Shown one piece after another: positions 30,801-38,487 of a stretch of DNA of 45,515 nucleotides. The stretch's first letter is position 1, and each line of letters begins with the position of its first letter. The translations under genes and the position numbers were made by a program. Under the pieces are notes generated by a model. The model was not told the origin of the DNA. It saw only the letters and a program-made list of their open reading frames with translations, and ran no database searches. Source of the stretch: an uncultured Oscillospiraceae bacterium (GTDB lineage: Bacteria > Bacillota > Clostridia > Oscillospirales > Ruminococcaceae); NCBI GenBank assembly GCA_934446565.1, contig CAKSEO010000020.1:1-45515 (forward strand), written 5' to 3'.

Positions 30801-31814
30801 CTGTTTTATTCGGAGCGTGTATTCTTCACTGACGGCAACCTCAAGAACATTACATTCAAGCTTGAGGCAGATACGGACGGCTCCATATATGAGCGTAACT
30901 TCGTGCTAATGAATTTCTACAAGGACTACAGCCATTCGCTGTACTTCAAGCATATGGGCAGCTCCATCAAGATGGTCCATCCGACGACAATGACCACTTT
31001 CGTTCCCGTCAACGCTGATCACATCGGCTTTGAGGGCAAGGAGAAGATAGGTTCATCCAGAGGTTATATCTGGTCGCGTACTCTTCCGCTGCTGAAGAAC
31101 TGCCTTATCACTGGCTATGGTCCTGATACCTACACATATGTATTCCCGCAGAACGATGTCCTTGCAAAGTACTATTCCTACAGCCAGTTCAACGAGGGAT
31201 TCTATATCACTGTAGATAAGCCGCACAACATGTATCTCCAGATATTCTATTCGAGCGGACTTATCTCGCTGCTGGCGTTCCTTGGCATAATGATATTCTA
31301 TCTGGTGGACTGCTTCCGGCTCTACGCATGGAAGCGGGAATACCGCATGGAACAGGTGATGGGAATTTCGGTGATGCTTGGCGTGGTAGGATATCTTGCC
31401 GCCGGGCTGTTCAATGATTCGATCGTGGGAGTTGCTCCGGTATTCTGGATACTTCTTGGCGTCGGAGCGGCGCTCAATACCATCAACCGCCGTGCAGACC
31501 GCAATGTGAAGGTCGATGATGACTATGTTCCCGAGGTCGTTCCGGTTGAACCGGAAGCAGCCCCCGAACAGGAGAAAATGGCAGCAGACGCTGCGCAGAT
31601 ACTCGCCGCAGCCATCCGCACAAACGCGGACAAGAAGCAGGAGGAGCGCTTTGCTAAGTATGACCACCGTCCTACTAAGGAGGACCTGAGCAACCTGCTG
31701 GAAAGCGTTCGCGCAATAAAGACCGTTGAGGACAAGCAGCGCGAAGAAGCGGCAAGAAAAGCGGAAGCTCCCGCTGATACCAGCAGTTCGGAGGACAGCG
31801 ATGATAACAGCTGA
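27879..31814 (+). CDS. Fusion: polyprenyl glycosylphosphotransferase + Wzy/O-antigen-ligase-like protein
   Basis: This 1311-residue fusion starts at TTG 27879. Residues 1-460 form a WbaP/WcaJ-type initiating enzyme that puts a sugar-1-phosphate on undecaprenyl phosphate: four helices, a Rossmann-like region (VIVVGSGEAAKDYL), a helix near 275-300, then the catalytic domain with KQKRVGLNKK, the Asp-Glu motif IDELPQ (about 357-362) and LVGPRPE. Residues 461-473 are a Lys/Pro-rich linker. Residues 474-1311 are a polytopic O-antigen ligase/Wzy-like module with about twelve helices, a large beta-rich outside loop (about 815-1060), GYGPDTYTYVFPQ and HNMYLQIFYSSG, and an acidic coiled tail. First and last membrane steps of polymer synthesis are thus joined. 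An internal ATG with ribosome site lies at the seam. Confidence 0.88.
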   Translation: MIRENQKLFNRLNVATDAVAAFIATTASYLLVFNLLDFDRNYPLVDYYKLLLIFVPLQLVTYGCMGLYNSFRSRSFATETGRLTAALFIDGMAIIALLYVVQIFNFSRWALAIFLALDFLIVLLKRYILRKTLRYLRKKGYNHKYVIVVGSGEAAKDYLREINSEQWLGLECAGCVAEAPLEGTKLLGGYDRLLSILEERSYDEVVCALDSGEDDYLSDIIEACELTGTKISVIPSIYRYMSATPAIDVVGDMPLINIRRIPLDNIGNAALKRTVDIVGSLLLLILTSPLILVSMAVIKITMGGKVIFKQKRVGLNKKVFTMYKLKSMRDSSTSDTAWSTDNDPRRTRFGAFIRKFSIDELPQLVNVLKGDMSLVGPRPEIPFYVNDFKNKIPMYMIKHQVKPGITGLAQINGYRGDTSIEKRIEYDIRYIENWSFFLDIGILIKTALSGFMNTEKLKPEKTGQKQNKPERKPMRKKLNDQGKTDLMALAMFLPSIVALALVPIIIRITNVVTDFMQTYMYNGGTVVEGDSGTTYELLDLYAQGKSLAVIIIAFIMVGMALVCCLSLFRRIEKRSLVYVGCSVVYVVMTLASAINSLYSQIAFNGEYDRAEGFYTIACYFVMFLFTMYAFRTTGNFKFVMLALFISVGVNAVLSVFQMMGNDLLQYDWFVNLVSSNSLRWSGLAVDDSSTYIYGALYNSNYMGSFTGLVIPLFTVMALYTKRPLYRVLLIVFDALSFFLLFGSMARSGIVAVVAALVAGIIVFARTIAKHWKPCVIVAGSLAVLVVGANFALNNKLFSRLPSLVSDAVSLFTPADDSSKDLYDELPVRDIQLCNDGTVKFTAQNGQIIMGYDSEAKDYTFTDGSGAELSRYSVITLDDYSEYEGLSTTVNYETGNVDISVNGAHVKFLINDSGNLEVVGGADNVYSDPDGNGMITFDSAYGVASVEIDGSVVYIEYDDEYKRLFYTEYVEDITDLFYSERVFFTDGNLKNITFKLEADTDGSIYERNFVLMNFYKDYSHSLYFKHMGSSIKMVHPTTMTTFVPVNADHIGFEGKEKIGSSRGYIWSRTLPLLKNCLITGYGPDTYTYVFPQNDVLAKYYSYSQFNEGFYITVDKPHNMYLQIFYSSGLISLLAFLGIMIFYLVDCFRLYAWKREYRMEQVMGISVMLGVVGYLAAGLFNDSIVGVAPVFWILLGVGAALNTINRRADRNVKVDDDYVPEVVPVEPEAAPEQEKMAADAAQILAAAIRTNADKKQEERFAKYDHRPTKEDLSNLLESVRAIKTVEDKQREEAARKAEAPADTSSSEDSDDNS
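29285..29300 (+). promoter_or_regulatory. Internal ribosome site and start at the fusion seam
   Basis: GGAGAG (29285-29290) lies 7 nt before an in-frame ATG (29298-29300, codon 474) at the exact start of the Wzy-like module (MRKKLNDQGK). It could produce the 838-residue polymerase alone. Three AAACCGGA-like repeats precede it, encoding the Lys/Pro linker. Confidence 0.5.
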
Positions 31815-32592
31815 TCTTCATACCCACACCAGTTTTTCCACGGACAGCGACGAGCCGATGGAAACAGCCATTTCCGCGATGGTGGAAATGGGGCTGAAAA
31901 CCGTATGCTTTACGGAGCATATGGATATGGACTACCCCGGCGGGGATTTTCTGCTGGATACTGCGGCATATCGGGCGCGTCTGTTTGAGCTGCGTGAGAA
32001 GTTCCGCGGGAAGATAGAGATCCTTTTCGGAGTTGAGCTCGGGCTGATGGATCATCTTGCGCCAAGGCTGGCGGATTACGCCGGCGGATGGGATTTCGAT
32101 TTCATCATAGGCTCTACGCACCTTGTGGAGGGATTTGATCCATACGAGCCGGAATACTTCCAGAAATACGACGACCACAATGGGATACTCCGCTATTTTG
32201 AGGGTATACTTGCGAGTATTCGCGCATTTGACGGCTTCGACGTATACGGGCATCTTGACTATATCGTCAGGTACAGCCATGCCAAGGCCTATTCTCCGGC
32301 TGAGTACCGGGATATCATTGATGAGATACTGCGTTCACTTATCAGCATGGGGAAAGGGATAGAGCTGAATACTGCCGGGCTGAAATACGGACTTGGCTGG
32401 GCTCATCCGCACCCCGATGTGCTGAAACGCTACCGAGAGCTTGGCGGAGAGCTGATAACAGTAGGCTCCGACGGCCACAGGGCGGAGCATTACGCCTGGG
32501 AATTTTCAAAAGCAGAGGAGATACTCAAATCTGCCGGGTTCAGGTATTACGCAGTGTTCCGCGGCAGAAAGCCCGAGTATGTTGCTTTATGA
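31801..32592 (+). CDS. PHP-family histidinol-phosphatase-like phosphoesterase
   Basis: This 263-residue PHP metallophosphoesterase resembles HisJ (histidinol phosphatase). Metal ligands visible are H7 and H9 in DLHTHTSFS, FTEHMD, GVELGL, GSTHLV, YGHLDYIVR and the final SDGHRAEH. The ATG at 31801 is inside the end of the fusion gene (14-nt overlap) and follows GGAGG, so it is translationally coupled to polymer synthesis. PHP enzymes such as YwqE/CpsB are also tyrosine phosphatases that control capsule synthesis, but the HisJ-like sequence makes the family role ambiguous. No other his genes are in the window. The converging neighbour is separated by a bidirectional terminator. Confidence 0.85.
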   Translation: MITADLHTHTSFSTDSDEPMETAISAMVEMGLKTVCFTEHMDMDYPGGDFLLDTAAYRARLFELREKFRGKIEILFGVELGLMDHLAPRLADYAGGWDFDFIIGSTHLVEGFDPYEPEYFQKYDDHNGILRYFEGILASIRAFDGFDVYGHLDYIVRYSHAKAYSPAEYRDIIDEILRSLISMGKGIELNTAGLKYGLGWAHPHPDVLKRYRELGGELITVGSDGHRAEHYAWEFSKAEEILKSAGFRYYAVFRGRKPEYVAL

Positions 32593-32608
32593 TCTTGATA
32601 TAAAAATA

Positions 32609-32640
32609 ACGCCCCGCTTCCCAAAGGAAGCGGGGCGTTT
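32609..32640. terminator. Bidirectional terminator between converging genes
   Basis: Perfect 13-bp arms (32609-32621/32626-32638) surround a CAAA loop. Ts follow on the plus side (TTTCGC), and on the minus strand the stem is followed by TATTTTTATATC. Confidence 0.88.
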
Positions 32641-32653
32641 CGCTGTATCAAAA

Positions 32654-34426
32654 TCAGGTCTGTTCCGGAAGAATGTACTTGTTCTTGTAATCATTGAACT
32701 CGTCCATGAATTCGGAGCGGTCGAGCTTTTTCAGCTCGTTCATATATTCGTGGGTGTCCATGCTGTTGTCGTTGATCTGAATAAGGTATACCGCGATGTT
32801 AGAGCAGTGGTCGGATACGCGCTCAAAGTTGGTCAGCAGATCCTGGAGAATGAATCCAAGCTCTATCGTGCATTTTCCGTTGCGCAGACGCTCGATGTGG
32901 CGGGTCTTGAGGTCGCTGCGGAGCTGGTCGATAACATCCTCCAGCGGCTCAACGTACTTTGCAAGGTTCACATCGTTGTTTACGAACGCGTTTATTGACA
33001 TATCAAGTATCTCGCTGACCGCGTTGATTATTACAGGTATCTCCCTCAGCGCCTGTTCAGAGAATTTGATTTTCTTGCTGTGCATTTCCTCGGCGGCCTC
33101 GATGATGTTCACCGCGTGGTCGGAAATGCGCTCCAGGTCGCCTATCGTGTGGAGCATGCTGGATACTATCTTGCTGTCGTTTTCCGAGAGGTCCTTGGAA
33201 CTTATTTTCAGTATATACGAGCCTATTTTGTCCTCGTAGATGTCAATGGTGTTTTCATTTTCGATGACGTCCGCGCATTTCTTTGCGTCGTATTTCGTTA
33301 CGACTTCCATGGATTCTTTCAAAGTCTCCTGGGTAAGTCTTGCCATTCTTATGCAGACGTTGCGGCACTGCTCGATGGCAACGGAGGGAGTCTTCAGCAG
33401 GCGCTCGTCAAGCAGCATGGGAGTGTGCTTGACGTCGTTGGCGTCGTCGCGTACCGTAAGACATGCGAGCTTTTCGAGCTGTTTTGTGAACGGCATAAAC
33501 AGCGCGGTCGCGAGCACGTTGAATCCGGTGTGGATAACAGCGATTCCGACAGCGCTCAGGGATTCCTCCATGAACGGCATATCAATGAACGCATTCAGCA
33601 GGTAGAATACCGAAAGGAACACCACAGTGCCGATAACGTTAAAGTACAGATGGACGAATGCAACGCGCTTTGCGGGCTTGTTGGCGCCGATCGAGGAGAT
33701 GAGCGCCGTAACGCAGGAGCCGATATTCTGACCGAGCAGAAGCGGCAGCGCAACGGAGTACGTCACCTTTCCGGTGGAGATAGCGATGGACTGTAGTATG
33801 CCGATGGATGCCGACGATGACTGGAGCACTGCGGTCAGCACTGCGCCTGCGATAACGCCTAGCACCGGATTGGAGAACATCATCAGGATGTTGCAGAATG
33901 TCTCGTTTTCCGAAAGCCCCGCTGTCGCGGATGACATGGAATTCATTCCAAACATCAGGACTGCGAATCCAGCCAGTATCATACCGATGGTCTTTTTCTT
34001 GTCTGACTTGGTGAACATTATCAGTATCACGCCGAAAACCGCAAGCACCGGAGTGAACGTGGTCGGTTTCAGTATATTAAGGATACTGAATCCGGCGGAA
34101 CCGTCGATGGACTGAAGGCTTAACAGCCAGCTGGTCGCGGTGGTACCGATATTTGCACCCATGATAACGCCGATAGCCTGTGACAGTTTCATCAGCCCGG
34201 AGTTTACGAAGCCGATTATCATGACGGTCGTCGCCGCAGACGACTGTATGACTGCGGTGATTATCGCGCCAAGGAATACGCCCTTGATGGGTCTGGATGT
34301 GGCTTTTTCAAGCCAGGTCTCGAGCTTTCCGCCCGCGAGTTTCTCGAGTGACGCGCTCAGGGTGTGCATTCCGAAAAGAAACAGCGCGATACCTCCGAGC
34401 AGGTTCAGTACGTCGTAGACATTCAT
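32654..34426 (-). CDS. Na+/phosphate symporter with PhoU-like domain
   Basis: This 590-residue protein of the NptA/YjbB type imports or exports phosphate with sodium. Two inverted repeats of the Na/Pi-cotransporter domain fill residues 1 to about 320, with the paired QSS motifs VIQSSAATTV and VLQSSSASIG and GANIGTTATSW. The C-terminal part (about 345-560) is helical and PhoU-like, with many charged residues and SSMLHTIGDLERISDHAVNI followed later by FERVSDHCSNIAVYL, the typical PhoU repeats. The ATG at 34426 follows CAGGAGA; an in-frame start 27 nt upstream lacks a ribosome site. It is transcribed alone and leftward from a promoter near 34503-34531. Confidence 0.92.
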   Translation of the reverse strand: MNVYDVLNLLGGIALFLFGMHTLSASLEKLAGGKLETWLEKATSRPIKGVFLGAIITAVIQSSAATTVMIIGFVNSGLMKLSQAIGVIMGANIGTTATSWLLSLQSIDGSAGFSILNILKPTTFTPVLAVFGVILIMFTKSDKKKTIGMILAGFAVLMFGMNSMSSATAGLSENETFCNILMMFSNPVLGVIAGAVLTAVLQSSSASIGILQSIAISTGKVTYSVALPLLLGQNIGSCVTALISSIGANKPAKRVAFVHLYFNVIGTVVFLSVFYLLNAFIDMPFMEESLSAVGIAVIHTGFNVLATALFMPFTKQLEKLACLTVRDDANDVKHTPMLLDERLLKTPSVAIEQCRNVCIRMARLTQETLKESMEVVTKYDAKKCADVIENENTIDIYEDKIGSYILKISSKDLSENDSKIVSSMLHTIGDLERISDHAVNIIEAAEEMHSKKIKFSEQALREIPVIINAVSEILDMSINAFVNNDVNLAKYVEPLEDVIDQLRSDLKTRHIERLRNGKCTIELGFILQDLLTNFERVSDHCSNIAVYLIQINDNSMDTHEYMNELKKLDRSEFMDEFNDYKNKYILPEQT

Positions 34427-34502
34427 TGCAAGATTCTCCTGTTTGTACAGCAATTATTCTTTATTGCTCTGGATTTAACACATCTTTTATCCATACATTA
34501 CA

Positions 34503-34531
34503 ATTATACATGATTTTTTGAGAATTGTACA
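34503..34531 (-). promoter_or_regulatory. Promoter of the Na/Pi symporter gene
   Basis: On the minus strand TGTACA (34531-34526) and TATAAT (34508-34503) have a 17-bp spacer. The -35 is weak (4 of 6). Confidence 0.55.
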
Positions 34532-34652
34532 GTAGTTTGACGATTTTTTTATGAAAATTTGATTTTTTGTTGATATGCGACAAATCCCGCCGTAGTTACG
34601 CTGGGTTTTTCCGCATTGGAGCAGTTTGTTTTCCACAAAGCTATAATTTACG

Positions 34653-34680
34653 GAATAAATGGAAATATTCTGGCTAAACT
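34653..34680 (+). promoter_or_regulatory. Possible sigma-F-type promoter of spoIIQ
   Basis: GAATA (34653-34657), 14 bp, then GGCTAAACT (34672-34680) resembles the forespore sigma-F pattern (about GYATA, then GGnnAnAnT). SpoIIQ is sigma-F-controlled in Bacillus. The -35 match is imperfect. Confidence 0.4.
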
Positions 34681-34731
34681 ATGGCTGAACCCCCGGAGCA
34701 TACCATTTCAACTCAAAGAAAGGAATTCATC

Positions 34732-35472
34732 ATGAAAAAGGACAGAAACAGAAGAAATCTGAATACAAAGGCGTTCGCTGCTGCGGCTGTGCTTGGAGTA
34801 GCCGCGGTTGCCGCAGCGTCCTTTGCGGCGTACAACCGGACCATGGCTAATCTTACTCCCACTGCCAGCGCCCCCGCCACAAGTACCTGGACGTTCAGCG
34901 CGCCTGAAAGCGCCCCCGCCAATGCAGAGCAGAGCGGCATAGAGCGCGATGACAAGCCCGCTGCGACATCCTCGGCCGACCGTATCTCAGGTCAGGCTGC
35001 GGAGGCGCAGGCTCCGGAAACAGCCGAGGCTGAGGAAGTCAACAAGCCCGTGAGATCGGAGGCGCGCAATATCATGCCGGTAGACGGCGAGGTATCCCAT
35101 CCGTTCAGCAATGGCGAGCTTGTCAAGAGTGAAACGCTCGGCGTGTGGAAGACCCACGACGGCTGCGATATTCTCTGTCCGTTGGGGACGGATGTGAAGT
35201 CGATGTCTGCCGGAGCGGTCACAGAGATACGCGAGGACCCGCTGTGGGGCGTAGTCGTGACTATCGAGCAGGACAACGGGCTGACCGTCGAGTACTGCGG
35301 GCTTGCGAAGGAACTCAGCGTCAAGACCGGTCAGGAGGTACAGGAGGGCGCAGTGATAGGCAAGACCTCCGATACCTGTCAGGCGGAGATAGTTCAGCAG
35401 CCGCATTTACACCTTGGTGTGAAGCAGGGCGGAAAGTGGATAGACCCCATGTCTGTAATATCCGGTCAGTAA
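34732..35472 (+). CDS. spoIIQ: SpoIIQ-like M23 peptidase of sporulation
   Basis: This 246-residue protein has a basic N terminus, one membrane helix (about 14-33), a disordered Ala/Pro/Glu linker (about 40-110) and a C-terminal LytM/M23 domain (about 115-246). The forespore protein SpoIIQ has this build and spans the inter-membrane space with SpoIIIAH during engulfment. The KEDP-like IREDPLWGVVVTIEQDNGL stretch is SpoIIQ-typical. Unlike Bacillus SpoIIQ, the zinc site looks complete: H142, D146, H225 and H227. Clostridial SpoIIQ proteins also keep zinc ligands. AAAGGAA precedes the ATG at 34732; the upstream in-frame ATG at 34681 lies at the expected transcription start. Confidence 0.85.
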   Translation: MKKDRNRRNLNTKAFAAAAVLGVAAVAAASFAAYNRTMANLTPTASAPATSTWTFSAPESAPANAEQSGIERDDKPAATSSADRISGQAAEAQAPETAEAEEVNKPVRSEARNIMPVDGEVSHPFSNGELVKSETLGVWKTHDGCDILCPLGTDVKSMSAGAVTEIREDPLWGVVVTIEQDNGLTVEYCGLAKELSVKTGQEVQEGAVIGKTSDTCQAEIVQQPHLHLGVKQGGKWIDPMSVISGQ

Positions 35473-35478
35473 ATAGCG

Positions 35479-35523
35479 ATCCCGCAGTATGGACGTTAGG
35501 AAAAATCGTCCACACTGCGGGAT
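35479..35523. terminator. Hairpin between spoIIQ and the GH25 gene
   Basis: A 17-nt arm (35479-35495) pairs with 35507-35523 with one mismatch, across a TTAGGAAAAAT loop. T-tracts are poor on both sides. It sits between converging genes and probably serves both. Confidence 0.65.
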
Positions 35524-35527
35524 ATGT

Positions 35528-37201
35528 TTATGTCAGGTGGTTGTAGCCGCCATTTTTGATTATCTTCGCGTAATTCTTATATGAGAGGTTCAGGTCAACA
35601 TATCCATCGATGCCTGACACGATTCCCTTGCAGGTATACTGCCACATCCCGAAGTCTCCGGAATAAGTCGGCACGGTGTTCCACTGTGCCAGCCATACTT
35701 CGCAGCTTGTCAGCTTGGACATATCCAGGTAGTTGGTCAGCCAGGACTTGTTTGAATACAGCATAGCGTAGTATCCGGCTGCGCTCACCTCGTCCAGGAA
35801 CGCCTTTACGACCTTTGTCAGCTTATTCTTGCCGAGGTTCGCCTGGGACTGTTCCTCGACATCCAGGACTACCGGATATGTTATCTTGTAAGGGGAGATG
35901 GTCTTAATGAAGAACTTCGCCTCCTGCTTTGCTTCGGAAACGGTATGCGCGTAGAGGTAGTGGTACACTCCGACCTGTAACCCGGCTTCCAGAGCCTGCG
36001 TCACGTTGGTGCGGAACGTTGTATCCTCGGACGCAGGGCGTGTGCTGCTCAGAGGTCCTCTTGAAGCGCGGAGCATGGCGAATTCAACTCCGGAAGCCTT
36101 GACCTTTTTCCAGTCGATGGCGCCCTGCGCGTAGGAAACGTCGATGCCCTTTATACCGGTATCGGTTGTATCCTCGCTGGTGTTGTCGTCGTCGCCGGGG
36201 TCGGGATTCACGAAAGTGCCTCCGGAATAGCGGTAGTCGATAAGTCGGCTGCTCTTGGAGACCGCGAAGCGCGCCGCTTTGGATTTATAATAGCGGACCG
36301 TTTTTTCAAATACGAACACGCCGCTGTTGACTACGCTGCCGGTCAGCGAGAAGTAGCCTGCCTGCGTGGTACGGCCGTTTATTGTGACGGAGAAACTGCC
36401 GTGGCAGAGCAGACGTCCGGTCTCGGAGGTCTGGAAGTCGCCGGTGACTTTGAGGTCGGCGCTGGAGGTAAGATTGAGCTCGCCGTAGTTCAGCAACGTA
36501 CCGGTTTTATATATACTCATCGTGGTGGAAACGAACATCGTACCGGTGCTGCGGTTTATGGCGTCGCCAGCAAGGCGCACATTGGCGCTTACGCTTACTT
36601 TCGTGCTTCCGTAGTTTTCAAGTCCTGCGTTTTCGAACACGGTCAGCGTACCGGAATCCATCAGTTCCGCATTCGGCTCGACGGTCAGCACGCCCCGGAC
36701 GTTGAACGTCCTGCCCTTGTAGATCACCAGTCTTGCTCCGCTCTTTATCAGCAGGCGGCTCCCGGCGGGCACTCCGTAGTTGCCGCGGGGCTTGGTGTCT
36801 TTTGATATGTAGTAATTCGTGCCGGACTGCATTTTGGTTTTGCCGTCCCATTCCGTCCAGCCGGTCGTGTCTATCTCGGTGTAGATGTGGTCGGAAACGT
36901 CGAGGACGCTGTCCGGTTTTCCGGATATCGTTTCGTCAGGGTCTATCACCGTTGTTTCGGTGCTTCCGCCGGGATCGGCAGGGGTGACTACATCTGCACC
37001 CGTACCCGATGAGTCCGTAGTATCTCCGGCTGACGGGTCGATGATAGTCGTTTCGTTTCCGAAGTCTACCACCAGCATGGTGGAGCCGTCGCCGTTCTTT
37101 ATCTGAGCTGTTCCCTCTGCTTCAGCGTAGGCCGGGAGTGTCATTCCCGCAAGCATGACCGCGGATAGCGCCGCAGCCGCCGCTTTTTTCAAGATGTTCA
37201 T
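35528..37201 (-). CDS. Exported GH25 lysozyme with repetitive stalk
   Basis: This 557-residue exported muramidase has a signal peptide in residues 1-27 (ending LPAYAEA). Residues about 30-100 are a Thr/Asp/Gly-rich linker. Residues about 120-300 are short beta-strand repeats (LLIKSGARLVIYKGRTFNV, LTVFENAGLENYGSTKVSV), which look like a beta-helix stalk. Residues about 345-557 are a GH25 domain: GIDVSYAQGAIDW, then YPVVLDVEE with the catalytic acidic pair, YSNKSWL, and the C-terminal MWQYTCKGIVSGIDGYVDLN. GH25 enzymes cleave MurNAc-GlcNAc bonds. GGAG lies 6 nt before the ATG at 37201. It converges on spoIIQ and diverges from the deacetylase, which suggests a spore-cortex or wall role (inference). 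Confidence 0.9.
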   Translation of the reverse strand: MNILKKAAAAALSAVMLAGMTLPAYAEAEGTAQIKNGDGSTMLVVDFGNETTIIDPSAGDTTDSSGTGADVVTPADPGGSTETTVIDPDETISGKPDSVLDVSDHIYTEIDTTGWTEWDGKTKMQSGTNYYISKDTKPRGNYGVPAGSRLLIKSGARLVIYKGRTFNVRGVLTVEPNAELMDSGTLTVFENAGLENYGSTKVSVSANVRLAGDAINRSTGTMFVSTTMSIYKTGTLLNYGELNLTSSADLKVTGDFQTSETGRLLCHGSFSVTINGRTTQAGYFSLTGSVVNSGVFVFEKTVRYYKSKAARFAVSKSSRLIDYRYSGGTFVNPDPGDDDNTSEDTTDTGIKGIDVSYAQGAIDWKKVKASGVEFAMLRASRGPLSSTRPASEDTTFRTNVTQALEAGLQVGVYHYLYAHTVSEAKQEAKFFIKTISPYKITYPVVLDVEEQSQANLGKNKLTKVVKAFLDEVSAAGYYAMLYSNKSWLTNYLDMSKLTSCEVWLAQWNTVPTYSGDFGMWQYTCKGIVSGIDGYVDLNLSYKNYAKIIKNGGYNHLT

Positions 37202-37353
37202 TATAAACTCCAATTGCGCATGTTACCTGATGTTTTTTGGCAATACTGCCTTATTATATTGTGACATATTTTTTTGGATTTGTCAAATGTTTTTTTATAA
37301 TTTGTGCACTTTTTACATGTGAAATTTATGGAAAAAGGGAATGTACCGGCTTG

Positions 37354-37382
37354 TCATATTTGTCCCGGGCAATGCATATCAT
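37354..37382 (+). promoter_or_regulatory. Possible sigma-E-type promoter of the deacetylase gene
   Basis: TCATATT (37354-37360) fits the sigma-E -35 (kmATATT) exactly. After 14 bp, CATATCAT (37375-37382) matches the CATACAnT-type -10 at 6 of 8 positions. No good sigma-A promoter is seen closer to the gene. Confidence 0.5.
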
Positions 37383-37430
37383 TCAACCAGATAAACCGGC
37401 GGTGATACGCGACAACAGGAGGGAAACAAT

Positions 37431-38444
37431 ATGCACATGATAACGTTCACGAAAAAGAAAGTAAAACGTCTGACTGCGATAGGACTGCTGGCTGCGGCGA
37501 CAGCTGCGGCGGGGATAGGAGCGATACTGACATCGGTAGGCACGCAGGCAACGGAACGCATTCTGCCGATATACAGCGTGGAGCGCGGCGACAATAAAAT
37601 ATCGCTGACATTCGACGTTGCGTGGGAGAATTCCAACACCCAGGAGCTGATAGATATCCTGGACGAATACAACGCGCGGGCGACATTCTTTGTCACGGGC
37701 GACTGGTGCGACCGCTACGCGGAGGACGTAAAGCAGTTTGCAGACGCAGGACATGAGATACAGAATCACTCCGACTTCCATCCGCATGTAAAAGGAATGA
37801 ACGTCAACGAGCTCATCACTGATACCAAGTCTGCCTCGCAGAAAATACGCGACATCACCGGAAAGGAGCCTACGCTTTACCGCGCGCCCTACGGCGAGTA
37901 CGACGACACGGTGATGACCACTGTAGAGGGCATGGGGATGAAGGTCATCCAGTGGGACGTTGACAGTCTTGACTGGAAGAAACCCGACTCGTCGGCGATA
38001 ACCAAGAAAGTGGTGAATTCAGTAAAGTCGGGCTCGATAGTGCTGTTCCACAACGACCTTGAAAACACCACCGAGGCGCTTCCGCAGATACTCGAGCAGC
38101 TTTCTCAGAAAGGGTACGAATTCGTCCCTGTGAGCGAGCTGATATATACGGAGAACTACACCATCGACCCCAACGGAATGCAGGTCCCGGTAGTTCAGAG
38201 CAGCGTTTCGATAACTCCGGAGAACGTTGATGAAGCAGTAGAGACATATTCCAGTGAGCTGCACAAGGCTGGATTCACGGATGAGCAGATAAATGCGGCA
38301 GTCCAGACGATAAAGAGCGGAGCAGATATTCCGGACGAAGTGCGCGACGCTCTTGCGGTATACGTTATGGGGAATTCTTCAGCCGTCGGCATGCAGACGG
38401 CCGAGCCGGAGCAGAACTCCGGAGCTGAGGAAACTACAAAATAA
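37431..38444 (+). CDS. PdaB-like polysaccharide deacetylase
   Basis: This 337-residue protein has one N-terminal membrane helix (about 13-36), a CE4/NodB deacetylase domain (about 50-250) and a C-terminal tail (about 260-337) that is not part of the known fold. Metal residues are D62 (LTFDVAW), H113 and H117 (NHSDFHPH), with RAPYGEY and VIQWDVDSLDW as further CE4 blocks. The TFDxAW form instead of TFDDG is typical of PdaB-type sporulation enzymes of Clostridia and Bacilli. AGGAGGG lies 7 nt before the ATG. A sigma-E-like promoter upstream supports mother-cell expression. The likely substrate is cortex peptidoglycan. Confidence 0.88.
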   Translation: MHMITFTKKKVKRLTAIGLLAAATAAAGIGAILTSVGTQATERILPIYSVERGDNKISLTFDVAWENSNTQELIDILDEYNARATFFVTGDWCDRYAEDVKQFADAGHEIQNHSDFHPHVKGMNVNELITDTKSASQKIRDITGKEPTLYRAPYGEYDDTVMTTVEGMGMKVIQWDVDSLDWKKPDSSAITKKVVNSVKSGSIVLFHNDLENTTEALPQILEQLSQKGYEFVPVSELIYTENYTIDPNGMQVPVVQSSVSITPENVDEAVETYSSELHKAGFTDEQINAAVQTIKSGADIPDEVRDALAVYVMGNSSAVGMQTAEPEQNSGAEETTK

Positions 38445-38449
38445 GAATA

Positions 38450-38487
38450 CCCGGGACTGTTTTGGAAAGGCAGTCCCGGGCTTTTTT
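38450..38487. terminator. Terminator between deacetylase and potD
   Basis: CCCGGGACTG (38450-38459) pairs with CAGTCCCGGG (38471-38480), followed by CTTTTTT on the plus strand. The minus-strand continuation is TATTCTTATTTT, so it may serve both converging genes. Confidence 0.88.
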
